Below are positions 10,603 to 17,653 of a stretch of 64,000 nucleotides of DNA, piece after piece (positions within the stretch are counted from its first letter, which is position 1; every line of letters begins with the position of its first letter). Below the pieces are notes generated by a model. It had not been told where the DNA came from. It was given only the letters and a program-made list of their open reading frames with translations, and made no database searches. A program made the translations under genes and the position numbers. The DNA comes from Haloglomus halophilum (GTDB lineage: Archaea > Halobacteriota > Halobacteria > Halobacteriales > Haloarculaceae), in assembly GCF_024298885.1 (NCBI RefSeq), contig NZ_CP101166.1, positions 2,355,149-2,419,148 on the forward strand. Reading direction: 5' to 3'.

Positions 10603-11174
10603 CCGCGAGCGACGGCGAACGGACGGTTCTGGTAGTCGACGACGAACCGGACCTGACGGACCTCTACGCCGCGTGGCTCGACGAGGGGTACGAGACCCGG
10701 GTGGCCTACGGTGGGAAGGAGGCCATCGAGGCGTTCGACGAGGATGTGGACGTAGCACTCATCGACCGGCTGATGCCGGAGATGTCGGGCGACGAGGTGC
10801 TCGAACACATCCGGGAGACCGGGCACGACTGCCAGGTCGCGATGGTGACCGCCGTCGAGCCGGACTTCGACATCATCGAGATGGGGTTCGACGACTACCT
10901 CGTCAAGCCCATCCTGCGCGACGAGCTGCTGGAGGCGGTCCGGAACCTGTTATCGCGGGTGGAGTACGACAACCAGCTCCGCGACCTCTACGCGCTGGTC
11001 TCGAAGCGGGCCGCGCTGGTGACCCAGAAGAGCGAGGAGGAGCTCTCGAACAGCCAGGAGTACCAGGAGCTGGAGGCCGAGATCGAGGAACTCCAGGCCG
11101 AACTCGACCGGACCGCCATGGAGCTGACCGACGACGACTTCGAGGTCGCGTTCCGCAAGCTCTCCGAGAACTGA
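10599..11174 (+). CDS. HalX-domain response regulator
   Basis: This is a two-component response regulator of 191 residues. The receiver domain occupies about residues 8-122: acidic pair DDEPD, phosphoacceptor Asp in ALIDRLMPEMSG (about residue 55), switch Thr in VTAVEP and the Lys in LVKPI. The C-terminal part (about 125-191) is a coiled helical HalX domain (SEEELSNSQEYQELEAEIEE), a haloarchaeal output module of unknown mechanism with no DNA-binding motif that I can see. The nearest histidine kinase in the window (17654) is not adjacent, so the partner is unknown. Confidence 0.92.
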   Translation: MTASDGERTVLVVDDEPDLTDLYAAWLDEGYETRVAYGGKEAIEAFDEDVDVALIDRLMPEMSGDEVLEHIRETGHDCQVAMVTAVEPDFDIIEMGFDDYLVKPILRDELLEAVRNLLSRVEYDNQLRDLYALVSKRAALVTQKSEEELSNSQEYQELEAEIEELQAELDRTAMELTDDDFEVAFRKLSEN

Positions 11175-11189
11175 CCGGGCCGCCCCCGA

Positions 11190-12209
11190 TTACCCGCCGC
11201 CGTCGCCGCTGACGACCGTGTTCTCCAGCCGACCGATACCCTCCACTTCGAGCGCCACGGTCGCGCCGTCCTCCAGGAACTGTCCCAGTTCGAGCCCGCA
11301 GCCCTCCCCGACGGTCCCGGAGCCGAGCACGTCACCGGGATGGAGCGGTTCGCCGTCCGAGACGTGTGCAACGATGTTGGCGAAGGAGTGGTGCATCTCG
11401 CCGGGGGTCCCCTCCGACCACGTCTCGCCGTCGACCTCGGCGGTCATCGTCGCCTCGGTCGGGTCGAACGCGTCCGCCGTGACGAGGTACGGCCCGAGCG
11501 CGTTCGCGAAGTCCTTCCCCTTCGCGGGGCCCAGGTTGGCGTCCATCTCCTCGCCCTGCGTGTCGCGCGCGGAGAAGTCGTTGAAGATGGTGTAGCCCGC
11601 GATGTACTCGCCGGCCTCGTCGGGGTCGAGATCGGTGCCACGCTTGCCGACGACGGCGGCGAGTTCGAGTTCGTAGTCCCAGAGGTTCGAGTAGTCGGGC
11701 CACCCGACCTCGGCGCCGGGTCCGACCACGGTGTCCGGGTTCCCCTTGTAGCAGACCGGGATGTCGAACCAGACCTCGGGCGGTTCGCCGAGCGTGTTGC
11801 GGACGTGTTCCTCGTAGGCCATGAAATCGCGGATGGTGTTCGGTCGGGGGATGGGCGCGAGCAGTTCGACGCCGTCCTCGGCGGGCGAGAACCGGACGCG
11901 GGCCCCGTCCTCGGTGCGGACGAACTCGCCGCGGTCGGTGTCTCCGGGAGCAGGCGCGCCGTCGAGCGCGTCGCGTGCGGCGTCGAGCGCGCGGTCGCCA
12001 CGGCGGAGGAACTCGCGCATATCGGGCGGCACCACCGCGTCCGCGTGGTCGCGCGCGGCCGGCTCGCCGTCGCGCTCCAGCAGCCAGGTGTAGCCGCTCG
12101 TCACGTCGACCAGCGAGCCCGGTTCGTCCTCGTCGTGGGCCTCGTCGCGCACGCAGAGTCGGCGCTCGCGGCCGACCGGCGTCTCGACCGCGACGGTGGC
12201 GAGTCTCAC
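11190..12209 (-). CDS. Fumarylacetoacetate hydrolase family protein
   Basis: The 339-residue protein belongs to the FAH superfamily, metal-dependent enzymes that cleave or decarboxylate beta-diketo acids and related compounds, often in aromatic or amino-acid breakdown. The catalytic core is at about residues 125-330. WDYELELAAVVGKRG supplies the Glu-X-Glu metal ligands, FNDFSARD follows, and GPAKGKDFANALGPYLV is the typical substrate loop. The C-terminus GDVLGSGTVGEGCG also matches the family. It overlaps the upstream cyclase-family gene by 4 bp, so the two probably act in one catabolic route. The true substrate is not evident. Confidence 0.9.
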   Translation of the reverse strand: MRLATVAVETPVGRERRLCVRDEAHDEDEPGSLVDVTSGYTWLLERDGEPAARDHADAVVPPDMREFLRRGDRALDAARDALDGAPAPGDTDRGEFVRTEDGARVRFSPAEDGVELLAPIPRPNTIRDFMAYEEHVRNTLGEPPEVWFDIPVCYKGNPDTVVGPGAEVGWPDYSNLWDYELELAAVVGKRGTDLDPDEAGEYIAGYTIFNDFSARDTQGEEMDANLGPAKGKDFANALGPYLVTADAFDPTEATMTAEVDGETWSEGTPGEMHHSFANIVAHVSDGEPLHPGDVLGSGTVGEGCGLELGQFLEDGATVALEVEGIGRLENTVVSGDGGG

Positions 12210-13072
12210 CGGGCACCACCTCCGTTCACGGGGATGCCGCCATCGGCCGCCAATGCGTCACCGCCGTCCGGGAGCATGCCGGGCTCGAACATCGCCACCG
12301 GCCGGACCCAGCCGGCGGAGGCGCCCTCGATGGAGATCGGGAAGCAGACGACCGGTACGTCCGTCCGCCGGGGAAGTCGGTCGAGGTTCGCCATCTTCTC
12401 GATCTGACAGTACTCCACGTCGCGGCCGGCGAAGTGTGCGGGCCACAGCTCCTCGCTCTCGCCCGAGTCGGCGAACCGCCGGCCCATCTCGGCGAACGGC
12501 TTGTCGAAGCCGTACGCGTCGGTTCCGATGACGCGCACGCCCTGCTCGACGAGGTGTTTCGTCGCCGCGGCGCCCATCCCGGGGAACTGCTGGAGGTACT
12601 CGGCGCTGCCCCACAGCTCGTCGGCGCCCGTCTGGAGGAAGACGAGTTCGCCCTCGCTCAGTTCGTGGTCCAGCGCGTCGAGGCGGGCGTCGATATCGTC
12701 CGGGGTGATCTCCTCACCGGCGTCCATGTCGCGCACGTCGAGGACGACGGCGTTCCCCCGGCACCACTCCAGTGGCACCTCGTCGATGGTCCGTGCCGGC
12801 TCGCCGCCCGTTTCCGGCCCGTAGTGCCACGGCGCGTCGAGGTGGGTGCCGGCATGGGGGATGGCGTGGACCTCCTCCCAGGCCAGCCCGTGCCTGTCGG
12901 GAAAATCAGAGGCGTCGACATCGTAGCCGAGGCCATGGAGGTTCTCGGAGAGGAGCTGGGCGCCCTGGTCGTGGTCGAAGTACTCCACGTCGGGGGGCCA
13001 GGGCTCGCTGGCCGCCCCGGGTTCGAGGCCGATACTCAGGTCGACGAGCTCGGCGTCCGCGAGCGAGAGCAT
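12206..13072 (-). CDS. Cyclase family protein (kynurenine formamidase-like)
   Basis: This 288-residue protein has the metal-binding signature of the cyclase/KynB family, HAGTHLDAPWHYG at about residues 75-87, in which the two His and the Asp bind zinc. Relatives hydrolyse N-formylkynurenine, isatin or other cyclic amides. It is the first gene of a two-gene operon with the FAH-family hydrolase, with a 4-bp overlap. Pairing of a ring-opening hydrolase with an FAH enzyme suggests degradation of an aromatic or heterocyclic acid, but neither gene identifies the compound. Confidence 0.88.
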   Translation of the reverse strand: MLSLADAELVDLSIGLEPGAASEPWPPDVEYFDHDQGAQLLSENLHGLGYDVDASDFPDRHGLAWEEVHAIPHAGTHLDAPWHYGPETGGEPARTIDEVPLEWCRGNAVVLDVRDMDAGEEITPDDIDARLDALDHELSEGELVFLQTGADELWGSAEYLQQFPGMGAAATKHLVEQGVRVIGTDAYGFDKPFAEMGRRFADSGESEELWPAHFAGRDVEYCQIEKMANLDRLPRRTDVPVVCFPISIEGASAGWVRPVAMFEPGMLPDGGDALAADGGIPVNGGGAR

Positions 13073-13096
13073 CGGGTGGAGTGCGGGTGGCTGGAC

Positions 13097-13106
13097 CGTA
13101 TAGGTT
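13097..13106 (-). promoter_or_regulatory. Promoter of the cyclase-FAH operon
   Basis: On the minus strand CCTATACGG lies about 26-30 bp before the ATG at 13072. This places transcription start within a few bases of the start codon, a leaderless arrangement. Confidence 0.55.
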
Positions 13107-13120
13107 GGGCCGCGTCCGGG

Positions 13121-13468
13121 TCAGACCGCCCCCGCCACCAGCGACCCCAGCCACACCGCCACCAGCGCCCCGACAAGGTTCACCACCGCGTTCTGCACCG
13201 CGCGTCGGCCGTAGCCGCCCTCCGCGAGCCGAACCGTCTCGTACGCGAACGAGGAGAACGTCGTGAACGCGCCACAGAATCCCGTCCCGGCCAGCAACAG
13301 CAGGTCGCTCCCGACCGGGACGGATACCAGCACGCCGAGCAGGAACGACCCCAGCACGTTCACCGCGAGCGTATCGTAGGTCGCCTCCTCGACGCGCTCG
13401 CCGACGAGGTGGCGAGCGAGCGCGCCGGCCACGCCGCCCAGCCCCACCAGCAGCGTCGGGTCCGTCAT
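13121..13468 (-). CDS. crcB: CrcB-type fluoride channel subunit (second of pair)
   Basis: A 115-residue membrane protein of the CrcB/Fluc family, fluoride-specific channels that export toxic fluoride. The four expected membrane segments are present, with the family signatures GGVAGALARHLVG near the start, TLAVNVLGSFLLG, and GTGFCGAFTTFSSFAYET. I chose the ATG at 13468 because it gives the family N-terminus and overlaps the upstream crcB copy by 4 bp. The frame stays open far upstream but that part is antisense to other sequence. The two different subunits probably assemble as a heterodimer. Confidence 0.93.
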   Translation of the reverse strand: MTDPTLLVGLGGVAGALARHLVGERVEEATYDTLAVNVLGSFLLGVLVSVPVGSDLLLLAGTGFCGAFTTFSSFAYETVRLAEGGYGRRAVQNAVVNLVGALVAVWLGSLVAGAV

Positions 13469-13875
13469 GCTAGCACCCGGGCGACGACCTGCCCGAGGCC
13501 GATGGCGGTGAACCCCAGCACGTAGTTCAGCGCGACGTTCGCGACGGCTAGGAGCGGAACTTCGGCGCCAGCGGCGACGCCGGGGAGCCCAGCGAGCGCG
13601 GCCGTCTCGACGGCGAACGTGGAGTAGGTCGTGAACGACGAGCAGAAGCCGGTGCCGACGACGAGCCGCGTCTCCGCGCTGAGGTTCCCGACGAGCCGGT
13701 TCTCGTACAGGAGGATACTCAGCAGGAACGCGCCGGCGACGTTTGCCGCGAGCGTGCCCCACGGGAGCGCCGACGACGGAAGGGCCTCGGCGACGGCGAA
13801 CCGGAGCGCGGCCCCGACGAACCCGCCGGCGGCGATGAGGAGCAGGGGTTCCAGCCGGCGGAGCCGTTCGCGCAT
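13465..13875 (-). CDS. crcB: CrcB-type fluoride channel subunit (first of pair)
   Basis: This 136-residue paralogue of the next gene shares the CrcB pattern: GGFVGAALRFAVAE, TLAANVAGAFLLSILLYENR and GTGFCSSFTTYSTFAVETA. It carries a few extra residues at both ends. In organisms with two crcB genes in tandem the products are generally thought to form one antiparallel heterodimeric channel, in contrast to single-gene homodimers. The 85 bp before its start contain no structure that I recognise as a fluoride riboswitch. Confidence 0.93.
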   Translation of the reverse strand: MRERLRRLEPLLLIAAGGFVGAALRFAVAEALPSSALPWGTLAANVAGAFLLSILLYENRLVGNLSAETRLVVGTGFCSSFTTYSTFAVETAALAGLPGVAAGAEVPLLAVANVALNYVLGFTAIGLGQVVARVLA

Positions 13876-13960
13876 GGCCGGCAGCGAGAGGCGACGGGGC
13901 TTGAAGATGTGGAATCCGGTTGCGACGAAGATTGAAGTGTGATTCCGCACCAGCCGCCCC

Positions 13961-14407
13961 GTGCGAACGAGACGACTCGCGGACGACGACCGCGGAATCG
14001 AGGGGCTCCCCGTCCGGCTGGTCATCGCGCTGGTGGTGGGGGTGGCCAGCCTCGGTGTGATGCTGAACATGGTCTCCGGGCTCTCCGGCCTGGGTGTGAC
14101 GGAACTGGACGTGGCACCCGAACCCGAGGTGACGGCGCCCGGCGCGACGAACGTGACCGTCCGTGTCGTGGACCCCGACGGCGGCGGCGTGGCGAACGCG
14201 ACGGTCGTGGCCCGGAGCGGCTCCGCCCGCCTCGACGGGCCACGGGTCGCGAAGACGGACCGGAACGGGACCGCCAGCCTCCGGCTCGACCCGAAGCTGG
14301 GGGCGAACCAGGCCGAGGGGACCGTCGAGTTCGAGGTGAAACCACCCGCCGGGGGCCCCTTCGTCGACCGCCGTGGGAACACCGTGCTGCTCGTGGTCCG
14401 GGGGTGA
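13961..14407 (+). CDS. Pilin-like exported protein with an Ig-like domain
   Basis: The 148-residue product starts with DDDRGIEGLPVRLVIALVVG, which resembles the charged-Gly-hydrophobic leader of archaeal type IV pilins and is followed by one membrane segment. Residues about 55-145 form a beta-rich domain with repeated NVTV, NATV and NGTAS motifs, similar to carboxypeptidase-regulatory or big_1-like folds of surface proteins, with potential N-glycosylation sites. The GTG start at 13961 is the only start that keeps the leader. It is transcribed away from the crcB pair and its role is not known. Confidence 0.7.
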   Translation: MRTRRLADDDRGIEGLPVRLVIALVVGVASLGVMLNMVSGLSGLGVTELDVAPEPEVTAPGATNVTVRVVDPDGGGVANATVVARSGSARLDGPRVAKTDRNGTASLRLDPKLGANQAEGTVEFEVKPPAGGPFVDRRGNTVLLVVRG

Positions 14408-14426
14408 ACGGGCAGACGCTCGGCTG

Positions 14427-14566
14427 AACAAGCAACAGGGCGGGACTGAAATGGGACGGCTGCTGCGGGAAGCACGACGACGTAAGCACCGCAGGCCGAG
14501 CGAAGCGAGGCCGAGGAGCGCAGCGAGTCGCGCGACCGCAGCAGCCGGGGGCTTTCGAGGGCTAGG
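14427..14566. repeat. Arm-only copy of the dispersed intergenic repeat
   Basis: Bases 14427-14455 match a block (CAACAGGGCGGGACTGAAA) whose reverse complement occurs at about 33539-33565. Bases 14475-14566 match the arm of the repeats at 28989 and 40135: GCACCGCAGG, then GAGCGAAGCGAGG, then CCGAGGAGCGCAGCGAG, ending in a GGGGGCTTTC tag. No core module is present. It fills most of the 254-bp gap before hmgA. Confidence 0.65.
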
Positions 14567-14661
14567 TCGCCTCCGTCGGCTCACCGGACCACCGGAACAG
14601 CACAAGAAGTTCCTAGCCACGGACCCGAAGCCTTACGCGAGAACGCCCCGACCCGACGGCC

Positions 14662-15921
14662 ATGACCGAGGACGCCGACGCAGACGCCGAGACCGCCGCC
14701 GACCTGGCCGAGCGGGTCCGCGAGGGCGACCTGCGCCTGTACGAACTGGAGGAGCACGCCGACGCCGCGACGGCCGCGGCCGCCCGTCGCGAGTTGCTCG
14801 CCGCCGAGACCGCGGCCGACCTCGACGCCATCGGCTCGTACACGTTCGACGCGGCCGACGCCGAGGCCAACATCGAGAACATGGTCGGCGCCGCGCAGGT
14901 GCCGATGGGTGTCGTCGGCCCCGTCCCCGTCGACGGCGAGGCCGCGAGCGGCGACGAGTACCTCCCGCTCGCGACGACGGAGGGTGCCCTGGTGGCGTCC
15001 GTGAACCGGGGCTGTGCGGCCATCCGAGCGGGCGGCGGCGCGACCGCGCGCGTGCTCAAGAACGCGATGACCCGCGCGCCCGTTTTCCGGGTCCGGGACG
15101 TGGGCGAGGCCAGCGAGGTGGCGTCGTGGGTCCGGGCGAACGTCCCGGCCCTGCGCGAGGCCGCCGAGGCGACGACCAGCCACGGCGAACTCCGGGACGT
15201 GACCCCCTACGTCGTCGGGGACAACGTCTTCCTCCGGTTCGCGTACGATACCAAGGACGCGATGGGGATGAACATGGCCACCATCGCCACTGAGGAGGCG
15301 TGCGACGTGGTGGAGGCCGAGACGCCCGCCTCGCTGGTGGCGCTGTCGGGCAACCTCTGCTCGGACAAGAAGCCGGCCGCCGTCAACAGCGTGGAGGGCC
15401 GGGGCCGCACCGTGGCGGCGGATGTCGTCATCCCGGCCGACACCGTCGAGTCCGTGCTGAAGACGACGCCCGCGGCCATCGCGGAGGCCAACACGCGCAA
15501 GAACCTCGTCGGGAGCGCGAAGGCCGGCTCGCTCGGCTTCAACGCCCACGCCGCCAACACCGTCGCCGCAGCGTTCCTCGCGACGGGACAGGACGCCGCG
15601 CAGGTCGTGGAGGGCTCCAACGCCATCACGACCGCGGACGTGCGCGAGGTGGAGACCGAGGACGGCACCCAGGAGGCCCTCTACGCCAGCATCACGCTCG
15701 CGTCGCTGGAGGTGGGCACGGTCGGCGGCGGGACGAAACTTCCGACGCAGGCCGAGGCGCTGGACGTGCTGGGGGTCCGGGGTGGCGGCGACCCCGCCGG
15801 TTCGAACGCCGACGCGCTCGCGGAGGTGATTGCGACGGGGGCGCTGGCCGGAGAGCTGTCACTGCTTGGGGCGCTCGCCTCGTCACATCTGGCGAGTGCT
15901 CACGAGGAACTGGGCCGGTAG
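14662..15921 (+). CDS. hmgA: 3-hydroxy-3-methylglutaryl-CoA reductase (NADPH)
   Basis: This enzyme reduces HMG-CoA to mevalonate, the committed step to the isoprenoid chains of archaeal lipids, carotenoids and quinones. The 419-residue class I enzyme shows ENMVGAAQVPMGVVGP, the catalytic Glu in TTEGALVASVNRG, the Asp in DAMGMNM, the Lys in SDKKPA, GTVGGGT, and the catalytic His in the C-terminal SSHLASAHEELG. It lacks the membrane domain of eukaryotic enzymes and should be cytosolic. A CCTTACG box at about 14630 gives transcription starting next to the ATG. It is the target of statins, which makes this gene family the basis of haloarchaeal mevinolin resistance markers. Confidence 0.97.
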   Translation: MTEDADADAETAADLAERVREGDLRLYELEEHADAATAAAARRELLAAETAADLDAIGSYTFDAADAEANIENMVGAAQVPMGVVGPVPVDGEAASGDEYLPLATTEGALVASVNRGCAAIRAGGGATARVLKNAMTRAPVFRVRDVGEASEVASWVRANVPALREAAEATTSHGELRDVTPYVVGDNVFLRFAYDTKDAMGMNMATIATEEACDVVEAETPASLVALSGNLCSDKKPAAVNSVEGRGRTVAADVVIPADTVESVLKTTPAAIAEANTRKNLVGSAKAGSLGFNAHAANTVAAAFLATGQDAAQVVEGSNAITTADVREVETEDGTQEALYASITLASLEVGTVGGGTKLPTQAEALDVLGVRGGGDPAGSNADALAEVIATGALAGELSLLGALASSHLASAHEELGR

Positions 15922-15929
15922 CCGGGCAG

Positions 15930-16439
15930 ATGTACGAGCGCTACGGTCCCGCCGACTGGGACACCCACCCACCGAACCCGGACGAGCCGCCGATGGACCC
16001 GGACCCCGACGACGTGCGCGTCAGGCCGACGACGAAGTGCCTCGTCGTCCGGGGCGGCCGGGCGCTGTGCATCGGGTGGCCGAACGGGGACTGGTCGCTG
16101 CCGGGGGGCGGCGTCGAGCCCGACGAGTCCGTCCACGCCGCCGCCGAGCGCGAGGTCCGCGAGGAGGCCGGCCTCGACGTCCGGGCGACCGAGGTGCTGG
16201 ACGTCTACTCGTACTACCTCTCCCCGGGGGAGGGCGGGAACACCGACGGTATCGAGCGCGACCTCGCGTTCGTCGTCCGGTGCGAGGAGCGCGAGCGCCG
16301 CCCGGTCGACATCACGAGCGACCCCTCCGAGGTCGAGGAGATCGTCGCTCACGAGTGGGTCCCGCTGGCCGACGTGGGCGAACGTGTCGTCGGGCGGGCG
16401 CTGGGGGCCGTGCTGGCCCGACACGTCGAGACCGGTTGA
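15930..16439 (+). CDS. Nudix hydrolase
   Basis: A 169-residue Nudix pyrophosphohydrolase. The Nudix box is complete: GGGVEPDESVHAAAEREV followed by REEAGL, fitting the GX5EX7REUXEEXGU consensus at about residues 62-84. Such enzymes cleave nucleoside diphosphates linked to another group. The substrate cannot be read from the sequence. It begins 9 bp after hmgA and is likely cotranscribed. Confidence 0.9.
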   Translation: MYERYGPADWDTHPPNPDEPPMDPDPDDVRVRPTTKCLVVRGGRALCIGWPNGDWSLPGGGVEPDESVHAAAEREVREEAGLDVRATEVLDVYSYYLSPGEGGNTDGIERDLAFVVRCEERERRPVDITSDPSEVEEIVAHEWVPLADVGERVVGRALGAVLARHVETG

Positions 16440-16543
16440 GGCGCCGAGCGACCATCACCGATCCCCACTCAGCTTTCAGTAAACTCCACATATTGACAAT
16501 ATATATTCGCAATAAGTACTATATTAGCCAGTTTCAGAAGCAA
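16440..16543. terminator. A/T-rich gap between convergent genes
   Basis: The Nudix gene and the next minus-strand gene converge on this 104-bp stretch. It is strongly A/T-rich at about 16480-16525, in sharp contrast to its surroundings, with several T-runs on each strand, and probably terminates transcription from both sides. Confidence 0.45.
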
Positions 16544-17008
16544 CTACGCGTACCGTCGTGACTCGACCGCGAGTGCCACCATCCCCACCACGAGCACCAC
16601 GATGGCCCCCAGCAGCACGGTTCCGTTCCCGGTGGCGGTGCCGAGGACGATGCCGGACCAGCCGACCGCGCCGACGGCGTGCGCGCCGCCCACCAGCCGC
16701 TTCCCGCGGCGGAGGTAGACCGCCGCGCCGAGCCAGAGCCCCACGGCGAGTGCGAGCGCCGAGAGTGCGACCGGGCGCACGCGGAGCGCGCCGAGTTCGA
16801 CGAACGGAACCACGGGCTGGAGCAGGAACAGGAATCCCGCGAGGCCGACGAACGCCCCCGTCACGAGCGGGCCGGGGTCGAGGTCCGCGAGCGTGACGCC
16901 GTCGAGGCCGGCGGGCGCGAGGTCGTCGCCGGGACCGCCGTCGGGACCGAGGTCGTCGTACTCCGCACTGTCGTCGGTCACGGCCTCGGCAGTGTCGTCC
17001 CGGCTCAC
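16544..17008 (-). CDS. Predicted four-helix membrane protein
   Basis: A 154-residue protein of unknown function. The first 45 residues are acidic and probably disordered (DDTAEAVTDDSAEYDD). Four hydrophobic segments follow, at about 48-70, 78-98, 105-122 and 128-148, with a short basic loop (YLRRGKR) between the second and third. Its start overlaps the stop of the upstream zinc-ribbon gene by 4 bp, so the two are probably translated together. Confidence 0.75.
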   Translation of the reverse strand: MSRDDTAEAVTDDSAEYDDLGPDGGPGDDLAPAGLDGVTLADLDPGPLVTGAFVGLAGFLFLLQPVVPFVELGALRVRPVALSALALAVGLWLGAAVYLRRGKRLVGGAHAVGAVGWSGIVLGTATGNGTVLLGAIVVLVVGMVALAVESRRYA

Positions 17009-17532
17009 AGCAGGCGGTACCCCCCGCCGTTCGTCCGCGTCACCTCGCCGGCCCGTTCGAGTTTCGAGAGGAAGCGGGCGACGTAGTCGCCGGGGACGCC
17101 GTGGTCGGCGGCGAACTCGCGGACGGCGTCCTCGCTCGGCGCGTCGAGTTCACGGAGCGCCGTCCGGACGGCCGCCTCGCGAGAGAGACTCCGCTCCCGG
17201 CCGGACTCGGCGCGCTCGCCGGCCGCCTGTACCTCGTCGGCGTCGAGTCCGGCGGCGTCGAGGAACTCGTCGTCGCCCATCCCCGACTCCATCGCCGTCT
17301 CGCCGAGCCGCTCGAAGGAGTCGAGGTCGGCCGCTGCCTCCGCGAACCCGCCGCGCTTCGCGAGCAGCCGCGACCGCGCGTCCTTCGCCGCCGCGGCCGT
17401 CTCGCAGGTGACGAACTTCTTGAGCTTCTTGTGCTGGTGTCGTTTCTGACAGCGCGGACAGGAGGTGGTGTCGGGCCGGCCCTCGACGACCCACAGCGCC
17501 TCGCAGTTCGAACACCCGACGACCGCGTACAT
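17005..17532 (-). CDS. Zinc-ribbon and winged-helix protein (DUF5817-like)
   Basis: This 175-residue protein opens with a zinc ribbon (CSNCEALW...CPRCQKRH, about residues 8-31), followed by a basic segment HKKLKKF. A helical middle follows, and the C-terminal part (about 110-175) looks like a winged helix: AVRTALRELDAPSEDAVREFAADHG, then a recognition-helix-like FLSKLERAGEVTR and a wing GGGYRLL. This architecture occurs in haloarchaeal proteins annotated DUF5817, presumably nucleic-acid binding. It is the first gene of a pair with the membrane protein. Confidence 0.75.
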   Translation of the reverse strand: MYAVVGCSNCEALWVVEGRPDTTSCPRCQKRHQHKKLKKFVTCETAAAAKDARSRLLAKRGGFAEAAADLDSFERLGETAMESGMGDDEFLDAAGLDADEVQAAGERAESGRERSLSREAAVRTALRELDAPSEDAVREFAADHGVPGDYVARFLSKLERAGEVTRTNGGGYRLL

Positions 17533-17653
17533 GGTCGGAAGTTGGGCCCGCCCGGCCTTGAATCCGCGGACCCGGGGGGCGGCAGACGGTGACGCTTCGG
17601 GGACCGGCAGGCGGCGGCTTCCGGGGCTGGCAGCGTTCCGGCAGCGGGCCGAC

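Noticed and set aside
13876..13960. A fluoride riboswitch before the crcB pair
   Set aside because: The 85 bp do not show the conserved crcB-motif pseudoknot sequences that I would expect, and this class is mostly bacterial with few archaeal cases.
13469..14620. Long upstream extensions of the two crcB reading frames
   Set aside because: The extra sequence is antisense to the pilin-like gene and the repeat, is basic and low-complexity, and the CrcB family begins at the chosen ATG codons.
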